Source: Deltaproteobacteria bacterium
GTDB taxonomy: Bacteria; Desulfobacterota; Desulfobulbia; Desulfobulbales; VMSU01
Assembly: GCA_021789795.1 (NCBI GenBank)
Contig: JAJYJA010000015.1
Location: 1 to 24,122 of the forward strand
Length of the DNA stretch: 24,122 bases
Direction: 5' to 3'
Shown piece after piece: positions 1 through 7,500 of the stretch (position 1 is the stretch's first letter; the number at the start of each line of letters is the position of its first letter). Made by a program: the position numbers and the translations under genes. The notes beneath the pieces were generated by a model. The model worked only from the letters and a program-made list of their open reading frames with translations, searched no databases and had not been told where the DNA came from.

Positions 1-7
1 TTATTTG

Positions 8-162
8 GTAACTATTCAGCCGCACCCCATCTGCTTTGTCACCAGCCGGCTCACATACCAAAAAGTATAGCTCGCCGGCTGGGTTTCGCGCATCTGGGGC
101 GCGGCTGAATAGTTACGGTTCCCAGCAGATGCCAATTCTGCGGCACTAAGCTGGATAGTTAC
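8..162 (+). mobile_element. IS66-type MITE, copy A
   Basis: A 155-bp non-coding element begins with GTAACTATTCAGC and ends with the inverted GCTGGATAGTTAC (12 of 13 bases match). A third copy of the end motif lies inside at 104-116, so 8-23 and 101-116 form a perfect 16-bp inverted repeat. Within that, 42-50 pairs with 74-82 (CCAGCCGGC/GCCGGCTGG), giving a long nested hairpin. The flanks are ?TTATTTG (1-7, first base outside the window) and GTTTTTTG (163-170), compatible with an imperfect 8-bp target duplication. The same element recurs at 16136-16288 and, inverted, at 18491-18643. GTAA ends with 8-bp duplications are typical of IS66-family elements; no transposase is present, so this is a non-autonomous derivative. 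Confidence 0.85.
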
Positions 163-194
163 GTTTTTTGTAGGGAAATGTTGAGAACACACAG

Positions 195-222
195 AATAGG
201 AGGGGATGTCCCTATTTTTTTC
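195..222 (+). terminator. Hairpin followed by T-run
   Basis: AATAGG (195-200) pairs with CCTATT (211-216) and is followed by a run of Ts. This could end plus-strand transcription entering from the left, or be a remnant of a short repeat. The rest of 163-286 shows no gene. Confidence 0.35.
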
Positions 223-286
223 TTATCGGCCACCAACCGACAATTGGCATTCAATACCTGCTAATGCTTGCACTAAAATGGCGGAG

Positions 287-1120
287 TCATCGGCGCGGGG
301 TTGCCTTCTTCGCAACGCGCACAACCTCAAGATGGGGCGGCTTCCATTCCAGCCGAAAAACCGGCCCGACATCGGGAATGGCCGGGAGATAGTCCGGGAC
401 GAGATCAGTCAAGGCGGCAGGGGGCGCCCCTTTCCTTGTTTCGTAACGGCGGATGGCCTCCAGCACCGCCACCGCCTTTTCAAAGGCGGTGATCTCCCTG
501 GCATACCGTTTTTTGACCTGTTCATCTTTTTCGGAGGCATACATGCCCCGTAGCCCTATCAGCGCGGCGGAAATATCTCCGCCCTCGGCCGAGAGGAGGT
601 TTGCCAGGTGCTCCAAAATGGGGGGGCCATTGGGCTTGGATGCGGCAAGGTGAAAGAGCCGTGCCGCTGCCAAGGGCTCGCCAAGGTAGTACATATCGTT
701 GAAGCCGGCAAAAAACGGCAGGACAAAGTTGTCCGGCAGGGCGGCCATTCCCTGGGCAAGTACGCGGTTTGCGTAACGGGCGTAGTCCTTGTTGATATAG
801 GGCAGAATTGCCTGGCAAAGAAAATAGGTGTCGATGAACTGCGGATGCAAGGTGGCGGCGGCGGTAAAGTAGTGGGCCAGGGGGTCTGCATATTCCAAGG
901 GATCGCGGCCTGGTTTGACTCCGCCATAAAAAACGCTGACCTTGATAAACAGCATTTCGCCGCCCAGTTGGTGGAGATACCCCAGGGCAATTTCTTGGAT
1001 TACCGGGGGCAAGGGGGGGGAGAGCTGCTGGCTGCTTTCGGAAAAACGGCCCTCCTGGAGGGAAAAGAGCGCCCCATACAAGAAAAGCAGGAGAAAAAAG
1101 AGGGGCAACCTGGCGCTCAT
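287..1120 (-). CDS. Membrane-anchored TPR-like protein of pilus-linked ABC operon
   Basis: This 277-residue protein has an uncleaved-looking N-terminal hydrophobic segment (about residues 4-22, rich in L and F) and then a soluble, helix-rich region with alternating A/L/Y/F residues resembling degenerate TPR repeats (about 80-215). The C-terminus has a pilin-like stretch (PAALTDLVPDYLPAIP, about 235-250). The ATG overlaps the stop of the ABC permease gene by four bases (ATGA), so it is translationally coupled as the third gene of the ATPase-permease operon. I infer an extracytoplasmic partner of that transporter, analogous in position to the accessory protein of the PilGHI system near pilA in Myxococcus xanthus; I cannot name it more exactly. 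The reading frame contains C-runs of 8 (1013-1020) and 7 (620-626) bases on the coding strand. Confidence 0.8.
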   Translation of the reverse strand: MSARLPLFFLLLFLYGALFSLQEGRFSESSQQLSPPLPPVIQEIALGYLHQLGGEMLFIKVSVFYGGVKPGRDPLEYADPLAHYFTAAATLHPQFIDTYFLCQAILPYINKDYARYANRVLAQGMAALPDNFVLPFFAGFNDMYYLGEPLAAARLFHLAASKPNGPPILEHLANLLSAEGGDISAALIGLRGMYASEKDEQVKKRYAREITAFEKAVAVLEAIRRYETRKGAPPAALTDLVPDYLPAIPDVGPVFRLEWKPPHLEVVRVAKKATPRR

Positions 1121-1944
1121 TGCAGATCCCGGCGCTGGTAGACAAGGCAGGCAAGCCAGAGAAAAAGGCCGACATAGGAGATGGTCAAGCCAAAGTTGAT
1201 CAGCAGGAGCGAGAGATCCGGCAACGGGGCCGCCGCAGCGATCATATTCTTGAAATCCAGCCGGTCAAAATTCGGGAAAACAGCGGTCAGCCACCGCAGC
1301 ATGGTTTCCAAGCCCTGTTGGGCTCCTTCCCGGGCGGCTCGTTGACCCACGGCCTCCCGCACCACCGGCAACCCGGAGCAGATGGCGTAAAAGGACAGGG
1401 AGATGAGCAGCACCGGAAAACTGCCGCGCACCAGGCCGGAAAACAGGAGGATGACGGAAAGCAGCATCAGCTCCATGGCAACAAGGCCGAACCAGGCTAA
1501 AAGGTACGGCAAGATGTTGAACTGGCTGAAGTACACCGGCGCTACCATATGTTTGATGATCAGCAGGGTGCCAAAGCCCAGCCCGCACAGGAGCAGGTTC
1601 AGCAGGAGAAGAAGTCCGGCAAGTCCGGTGAAGATGCCGAGCACATATTCACCCCGGGAGATCGGCCGGGCCAGCAGGGAATAGATGACCTTTCGCTCTT
1701 CGTCCAGGGCAATGACCTGCACCCCGTGAAAAAAAAGGAAAATGCTGCCGGAAAGCCAGGCCAGGGAGAGGATGAAATCGCTGGAGGCCCGGCCGATGTC
1801 TCGGGGGATGAAGTCAAAGAACAGAAGCGCCCCTGCCTGGGCTGCCACGGAAAGGAGAATGAGGCCCAGGAGCGCATGACGGCGCAGGCCGTCGATCAGG
1901 ACGATCCGGGCAAGGGCGGCGATGCGTTTTAGGGATCTAGTCAT
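1117..1944 (-). CDS. ABC-2 type transporter permease
   Basis: This 275-residue protein has about six hydrophobic segments: residues ~22-46, 56-78, 102-130, 143-170, 174-195 and a last one near 247-268. That is the usual topology and length of an ABC-2 permease. A soluble loop with charged and glutamine-rich sequence (about 196-230) precedes the last membrane span. The gene overlaps the ATPase gene upstream by 8 bases and the TPR-like gene downstream by 4, so the three are one translationally coupled operon. It would form the membrane channel with the ATPase at 1937-2680. Location next to pilA suggests a role in pilus biogenesis like M. xanthus PilI, but the substrate cannot be read from sequence; generic ABC-2 export of another compound is possible. 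Confidence 0.88.
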   Translation of the reverse strand: MTRSLKRIAALARIVLIDGLRRHALLGLILLSVAAQAGALLFFDFIPRDIGRASSDFILSLAWLSGSIFLFFHGVQVIALDEERKVIYSLLARPISRGEYVLGIFTGLAGLLLLLNLLLCGLGFGTLLIIKHMVAPVYFSQFNILPYLLAWFGLVAMELMLLSVILLFSGLVRGSFPVLLISLSFYAICSGLPVVREAVGQRAAREGAQQGLETMLRWLTAVFPNFDRLDFKNMIAAAAPLPDLSLLLINFGLTISYVGLFLWLACLVYQRRDLQ

Positions 1945-2680
1945 TTTCGCTCACCTGCTGTACCAGGCGGAGATATCCCTCCACAAAGGAGGGACAGCCC
2001 TGCCGTTCCGCCAATGACCGGGGTGGGCCAGCAAAAAGAGTCCGGCCCTTGTGGAGGACGAGGACGTTGTCCACAAGGCGATCCACGTCTTCCAGAATGT
2101 GCGAGCAGAACAAAATGGATCTGCCCTGGCTCTTTAGCTCGCCGATGAGCGCCAAGATGTCGGCCCGACCGATTGGGTCCAGGCCGCTCATGGGCTCATC
2201 CAAGATCAACAGCTCCGGGTCATTGAGCAGGGCGATGGCGAAGTTGGCCCGCTGCTGCATGCCCTTTGAGTAGTTGCGCAGCGGTCTTTTGCGGGCATCC
2301 CACAACCCGAGTCGGCGGAGCCATTTTTCGGAAGCGGCGTGGATAGCAGATGTGGGCATGCCGCAGGTAGTACCCGTAAAGCGCAACATATCCAGTACTG
2401 TGAGATTGGAAGGAAAATTAGCTGTCTCAGGGAGGTAGCCGATACGGCTCCGTATCTGATGATCACTCGGGGGGGCTCCGAATATCCGTATCGTGCCTTC
2501 ATTTGACCGGATGAAGTCCATGAGCAGTTTGATGCAGGTAGACTTGCCCGCGCCGTTAGCGCCAACCAGTCCAAGGGTTTGCCCATGTCTTAGGGAAAAA
2601 GAGATATCCTGCAAAGCGACAGGCGATGGTTTGAGGAGCTCTTTAGAATAGCTTTTCCAGACATTGCGGAACTGAATCAT
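1937..2680 (-). CDS. ABC transporter ATP-binding protein, PilH-like context
   Basis: The 247-residue nucleotide-binding subunit is complete: Walker A GANGAGKST at 40-48, signature YSKGMQQR at 137-144, Walker B LLILDEP at 157-163, and switch histidine H194 (FCSHILEDVD). The Q-loop position reads GYLPE, which is common in the subfamily that pairs with ABC-2 permeases. The ATG at 2678-2680 is preceded on the minus strand by AGGGAAG. It is the first gene of the operon with the permease and TPR-like protein. Proximity to pilA resembles the pilA-pilGHI order of Myxococcus xanthus, where PilH is an ABC ATPase needed for pili; that functional link is inferred from context only. A G7 run (2469-2475) lies in the coding region. 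A MITE ends 41 bp upstream of the start codon. Confidence 0.92.
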   Translation of the reverse strand: MIQFRNVWKSYSKELLKPSPVALQDISFSLRHGQTLGLVGANGAGKSTCIKLLMDFIRSNEGTIRIFGAPPSDHQIRSRIGYLPETANFPSNLTVLDMLRFTGTTCGMPTSAIHAASEKWLRRLGLWDARKRPLRNYSKGMQQRANFAIALLNDPELLILDEPMSGLDPIGRADILALIGELKSQGRSILFCSHILEDVDRLVDNVLVLHKGRTLFAGPPRSLAERQGCPSFVEGYLRLVQQVSEND

Positions 2681-2713
2681 GCAAATCTTCCCTGGTTATA
2701 GGGGAACGAGAGA

Positions 2714-2721
2714 AAAAAGAA
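2714..2721. repeat. 8-bp target duplication, left
   Basis: AAAAAGAA directly abuts the left end of the 143-bp element and is repeated exactly at 2865-2872 on its right side. Confidence 0.8.
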
Positions 2722-2864
2722 CCTGATTAGCGCTAATCTTCCGCAAGGCGTAATTTGTGTTCTAAAACCTTCCCGGGTCTGGCTGAGGTGGCATGAAAAT
2801 ACCCTTACGACCTGGGCAAAGAGTTACCGAATAACTGCTCTGCGGAAGATTAGCGCTAATCAGG
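2722..2864. mobile_element. 143-bp MITE with 24-bp perfect inverted ends
   Basis: The first and last 24 bases (2722-2745 and 2841-2864) are perfect inverted repeats starting CCTGATTAGCGC. Each end also contains its own perfect 14-bp palindrome, GATTAGCGCTAATC. The element is flanked by the perfect 8-bp direct repeat AAAAAGAA. The 95-bp core has no plausible gene. Together these features indicate a non-autonomous transposable element distinct from the GTAA-type copies. I do not recognise the parent IS family. It lies between the pilA terminator and the ABC operon, so it may influence transcription of the latter. Confidence 0.8.
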
Positions 2865-2872
2865 AAAAAGAA
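2865..2872. repeat. 8-bp target duplication, right
   Basis: AAAAAGAA abuts the right end of the 143-bp element, matching 2714-2721. Confidence 0.8.
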
Positions 2873-3008
2873 TTATTACAGAGGCTCTTGCAAAATGACG
2901 AAAAAACACGAAGATACAGGGAAACAATTGCCATTAATGCCAGTTAAGTTTGATTTTGCAATAGGCCCATTAATAAATATCTTTTGTTTGGTGTTACAAT
3001 CAGTAGAC

Positions 3009-3042
3009 AAAAAAGCGTGCCCTGAAAAGGGCACGCTTTTTT
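3009..3042 (-). terminator. Intrinsic terminator of pilA
   Basis: AAAAGCGTGCCCT (3011-3023) and its inverse (3028-3040) form a perfect stem with a GAAA/TTTC loop. T-runs lie on both sides, so it can act in both directions. It lies 34 bp after the pilA stop codon on the minus strand and should isolate pilA from the ABC operon. Confidence 0.9.
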
Positions 3043-3075
3043 GCTGTAGGATCATGATTTGGGAATAGCAGAAAA

Positions 3076-3702
3076 TTATTTTGCAACGTATGCTTTTCCG
3101 CTGGGACCATTCACGCCAATAATATCGTCCTTATTGGGCGTTGACGCGATAGTATCGCCTGTAGCAAGTTGGTACCCCGCAGCCTTGGCAGGAACTGCAG
3201 AAGCGTTATCCTGGTATACGGCGGTCGAGTCACTATCGACGGCAAAATAGGTATCACCCTGGAAATGCTTGGCAAAGCCTGTAAAGGAAGTCGGTAAACC
3301 TGCTGCTGGGGCGTCCGTATTGGCTATCGCGGTAACGCCGTTACCAATGGGAATCTGCAAGGCCCTTACGATGGCGTTAGCAGTGATGGTAATGACAGGA
3401 ACTCCTGCAGCATTAGCAATAGTTGCCTGAGCGCCAAGACCACCAACACTACCACCGGCAGCCGCCACGGTAGCAGGTTGCGCGGTTACGCCGTATGATT
3501 GCCAGTCGGAAAAGAATGCGGCTTCTGACGTGTTTAGGTTTCGCACATCGCTTTGTGCCGAAGCGTTAAAGCCACGGATTCGATACGCCGCAAACTGCGG
3601 GATGGCGATGGCCGCCAGGATGCCGATGATCGCGACGACGATCATCAACTCGACGAGGGTGAAACCTTTTTGTCCGTTGCTGATTCTCCTTGGGTTACGC
3701 AT
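3076..3702 (-). CDS. pilA: Type IV major pilin
   Basis: The 208-residue prepilin has a 13-residue basic leader ending QKG, cleaved before the phenylalanine of FTLVELMIVVAIIGILAAIA. The conserved glutamate is at mature position 5, and the hydrophobic helix continues to PQFAAYR. The globular domain is about 165 residues, rich in A, G, T and V, with few charges and no C-terminal cysteine pair. It is much longer than the short Geobacter-type PilA. The ATG is preceded by AGGAGGT. The gene is monocistronic: a sigma-54-like promoter lies upstream at 3779-3794 and a strong terminator follows at 3009-3042. The neighbouring pilus genes (PilY1 and minor pilins, divergent) support its role as main fibre subunit, although a major pseudopilin cannot be fully excluded. 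Confidence 0.92.
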   Translation of the reverse strand: MRNPRRISNGQKGFTLVELMIVVAIIGILAAIAIPQFAAYRIRGFNASAQSDVRNLNTSEAAFFSDWQSYGVTAQPATVAAAGGSVGGLGAQATIANAAGVPVITITANAIVRALQIPIGNGVTAIANTDAPAAGLPTSFTGFAKHFQGDTYFAVDSDSTAVYQDNASAVPAKAAGYQLATGDTIASTPNKDDIIGVNGPSGKAYVAK

Positions 3703-3778
3703 GTCACTACCTCCTGATAAAAATAAGGGACGAAAAGCTACCGGGATGCCAGCCTAATTGCCGACGCTTTCCCCATAG

Positions 3779-3794
3779 AACAAGATACATGCCA
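3779..3794 (-). promoter_or_regulatory. Candidate sigma-54 promoter of pilA
   Basis: On the minus strand TGGCATGTATCTTGTT matches the -24/-12 pattern TGGCACGNNNNTTGCW, with GG in place and GT instead of GC at -12 at the correct spacing. It would start transcription about 65 nt upstream of the pilA ATG. Sigma-54 control of pilA through PilR is established in several species; no pilR gene is in this window. Confidence 0.45.
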
Positions 3795-4100
3795 CCCGGC
3801 GGCAAGGATGCGGTAAAACATTTTTTCAGCTATGATTTCAAAATAATACGGCAAAAAAATCGGCAAAAAAAAATAGCATCTACACCCTAACTGCCCGCCC
3901 GCAGTGTCGGCCACTGACAAAATGCGTCCCCTCCGTGGCCATTTTTTGTCACAAAGAAAATATTTTTTAGTCCACTGAAAAAAATTGCGCAACCCTCCCA
4001 TGCTCCCCCAACAGCCATCGACAAAAAAAATCCCCCAAGCAAGCCAACTATCTGGTATAAAATAAGGTTCAACTACCCTCAAAACGCCGCCGTCCGCCCG
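3795..4100. other. AT-rich divergent intergenic region
   Basis: This stretch lies between pilA and the divergent pilY1 operon. It has several A-runs and no convincing coding frame. It is a plausible site for upstream activator binding, but I see no clear operator. Confidence 0.5.
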
Positions 4101-4104
4101 TCGT

Positions 4105-4121
4105 CTGGCATGGGCCATGCT
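4105..4121 (+). promoter_or_regulatory. Candidate sigma-54 promoter of minor pilin operon
   Basis: CTGGCATGGGCCATGCT matches YTGGCAYGN(4)NTGCW, with the GG and GC doublets at sigma-54 spacing. The start site would be near 4132, about 90 nt before the first gene at 4221. It faces away from the similar candidate for pilA, suggesting shared control. Confidence 0.5.
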
Positions 4122-4220
4122 CTTGTCCTTACAATCATGCTGCGATATCCTGTGCGAATAAACACCAACTGCCAACTGACTCTCTTGTCAAGATTATCTC
4201 CAATGGGGGGGGAATGACCA

Positions 4221-4514
4221 ATGAAACTGAAAGTGATGACAACCTGTGCCTTTATGTTTCCTGGCCTTTTGTTCTGCACGCAGGCCTTCGCGATGGACAA
4301 TCTGTTTCTGTGCGGACTCGTGAAGGATGTAGACGTACAGAAGGCGCTGGTCAGTGTAGATATAACATCCGGCAGTTGTCCGGGCCTAAGACAGTTTCAA
4401 CTGGCCGAGCCTCAATCAGCCTCCCGCTTTATCGTTGGCGAAGAAAAATGCTTCCCCATAGACAGCAGCCATTGCAACGATAATATCGTCCATAAAATCC
4501 TCATCAGGGAGTAG
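4221..4514 (+). CDS. Small exported protein leading the pilY1 operon
   Basis: The 97-residue product has a classical Sec signal peptide (KLK, hydrophobic core, AFA before residue 25). The mature part is about 73 residues with three or four cysteines (LFLCGLV, GSCPGL, EKCFP, SHCN), which could form disulfides in the periplasm. The pattern GLVKDVDVQKALVSVDI looks like a small beta-strand domain. I do not recognise the family. It is the first gene of the operon and ends 4 bases before the pilY1 ATG, so an accessory role in PilY1 export, folding or tip assembly is inferred. An 8-G run at 4205-4212 occupies the ribosome-binding position, 8 bases before the ATG. Confidence 0.75.
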   Translation: MKLKVMTTCAFMFPGLLFCTQAFAMDNLFLCGLVKDVDVQKALVSVDITSGSCPGLRQFQLAEPQSASRFIVGEEKCFPIDSSHCNDNIVHKILIRE

Positions 4515-4518
4515 CTCT

Positions 4519-7500
4519 ATGAAAAGATTCTTGGGGATAATTTTCTTCTTGGTAGCCTTTTTCGGGTTTAACAGCCGTTTATTTGCGGCTATGAATAACT
4601 ACTGCCAATCGCCGCCGTTTCTAACCACAGCCGTGCAGCCAAATGTCATGATGACGGTCGATGTCAGCGGGTCGATGAGCTGGCCAGCTTATTACGCCAC
4701 ATGGACAGAAACAAACATAGCCCAATCTTATGATGCAACAAAGACCTATGAAGGCTACTTTATCCCCGCCAAGGTTTATAAAACAGTTTCAGGTGTCTGG
4801 ACAGAAACCGCCGCCGCCGAATCATGTTCACTAACATATAATTATTATTATTTAGGCTGGGGCGGCATATATAATTATGCAAACTGGTTTGATATAAGCG
4901 GGACATGCTCAGGGAATAAGCTTAATTTTGCCCTCATGGCAAGGATCGATCTTGTGCGCTGGGCCATGACCGGGGGTAATCCGGCCTCATGCACTGGAAA
5001 TGCAACCTTTGATAAAAATAAATGCGACCCTGAATTGTGGCAACAGCCTGGCAATTCAAGCAAGGTCGGCTCGGTATGCAACAACACCATCGGCGGCTGC
5101 ATCCTTTTGGCCGATGACGGTATCACGCAGGTAAAGGTTCCGTGGAGCAGGGTATATGACGGCCTTGCCTTTCAATTCGAACAGATGAGTCCTATGCCCA
5201 GGATTGGCGCGATGTTTTTCAGCGATGCCAGCATCCGCAGCCAAGGCCAGGTCTATACAGGTGACTTTACCGCGCCGAACTCTACCAGCACTGCATTCCC
5301 ATACATTAACCTCATCACCGCTATAAACTCCTCCGCTCCAAGCGGCGGCACGCCGACTGGACCCGCCATGTGGGATACCCTGAACTATTTCAGACAGACA
5401 CCCCCTCAATACGGCGGACTGCCTGTGCAGTCCGGGTCTGGAGACAGATGGAAAGACCCCATGTATGTATGCGATGGAGGCGGGGCTAACTGTTCACTCA
5501 TCCCTTGCGCCAAGAATTTCACGATCCTGATGTCGGACGGGCAGTGGAATTATCAATCATGTTCAATAACCGATGGAATATCCGACCCTGTCATGCCTGC
5601 TTATCAGATGCACGAGGGTTTCACAAACGCTGCAACCAATGTTGCAACGAATGTGAATGCCGTTTACGCCATAGGTCTTTTTCTGGGGGGCACAGGCGAG
5701 ACCTCGCTTCAAAATGTGGCTATGTACGGCGCGTTCAACACGTCAGGGAGGACCTGGCCAGGCAGCCTGACAGGCTACCCGCAAGGCACCTGTTACATGG
5801 ACGACTGCGGAAATGGCCAAGGCAGCGGATGCACGCCGCTGCCGGCCTCATCAACCGACTGGGATGCCAACGGTGATAATGTGCCTGACACCTTTTATAA
5901 CGCATCCGATGCCACAGGTATCAAACAAACGATCATGAACGCCATGCTTGACATCCTTCGCCGCGCTTCATCCGGCACGGCGGTGTCAGTATTGAGTTCC
6001 AACGAGGGCAGCGGCGCCAATCTCATGCAGGCCCTATTTTATCCCAAACGGACCTTCGCCGGCAACACGGATGTCTCCTGGACAAGCGACATGATGGATT
6101 ACTGGTATTACATGGACCCGTTCTTTAACTCCTCGCAGATTCGAGAGGATACAGTCAGGGAAGGGGGCAATGCGTACACCTTGCTCGACCTAGAGCAGGA
6201 TTACATAACAAACTTCGCATACGATTCGACTCAGAACAAGACCATGGCGCATCGTTGGTGGGATACAACCGGCACGGGCAGCGCTGTTACAGACCTAGGT
6301 ACTGTGCCGATAGAAAGCACCATTCCCATCTGGCGTGCCGGCTTCAACCTCTGGTGGACAGATCCAACCACCAGGAAGATCTACACCTCGGTGGACGGAT
6401 CAACCCTGATCCCCTTCGACACGACAAGCAGCTCCACACTCACCAGTTATTTGGGAGAGACCACGAGCGCCACCGCCAATGCAACCATCAATTATGTGCG
6501 CGGCTATGATTGCGTAGATGCCACAGGCGCGGCCTGCGTATGCGGAGCAGCCAATTGTTCCACCGTGGGCAGGAGCAGGACCGTGACTAACGGAGTCTGT
6601 TCCGCAAGAAGAAGTCCGTGCAACAGCGCGGCCGATTGTCCAAGCGGAGAAACCTGCGCTCAGGAAACACATGTCTGGAAATTGGGCGACATCATCTCTT
6701 CCACCCCGCGCATCATGGGGCCAGGGTACTTGGACAACTTCAATGCCCCTGCCCCCTTTGGCTACAACGACCAAACTTACAGTGATTTCATTAAAAGTAA
6801 CGATTACGCCAACAGGCAACTCGTCTTTGTAGGCGCCAACGACGGCATGCTGCACGCATTCAACCTTGGCAACTTGATCCAAAACTGGGCCGGAAAAACC
6901 TGGTATCAAGCTGCCAAACAGGTAGGCACCACCGGCGCGGGAGGGATTGGCTCTGAAAGCTATGCCTTTATCCCCACCAACACCATTCCTTATCTGCAAT
7001 ACCTCCAGGATCCGAATTACTGCCATATCTATATGGTGGATGGCTCAATAGCGTTAACGGACGCCTCCATCAACAAGCCATCTACCTGCACGCTCACTAA
7101 TTACTGGGACTGCCCGAAGCTCACCACGCTCAAAAAAACGTGCTCCACAACCACGACAACTGCCTGTGCAGTCAACGCAGATTGCCCCTCAGGCGAAACA
7201 TGTGTTGGCACCGGCAATGTGGATTTCACGAATACAAGCTGGCGCACCGTCCTAATCGGCAGCATGGGAATAGGCGGCGCCACCGGCGATGCCGCTACCC
7301 CCGATAGTAATCGAATCAGTACGCCATTCCCGGTCTCGGGCACTCCAGTCGGCTGGTCATCATACTTTGCCCTTGACGTGACTGACCAGACGACGCCCCA
7401 ACTATTGTGGGAGTTCGGCAATGCCGGTCTGGGCGCTACCAACGTCGGCGCGGCGGTTGTCAAGGTTGGCGGCAATGACAAACTATGCACCAACAACAAC

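Noticed and set aside
2883..2966. Imperfect inverted repeat (TTGCAAAAT/ATTTTGCAA) next to the 143-bp MITE
   Set aside because: Ends match over only about 9-14 bases with an indel and no direct repeat flanks it; could be a decayed repeat but not supportable.
3738..4175. 145-codon minus-strand frame upstream of pilA
   Set aside because: No ribosome-binding site, odd composition, and it lies over the divergent promoter region.
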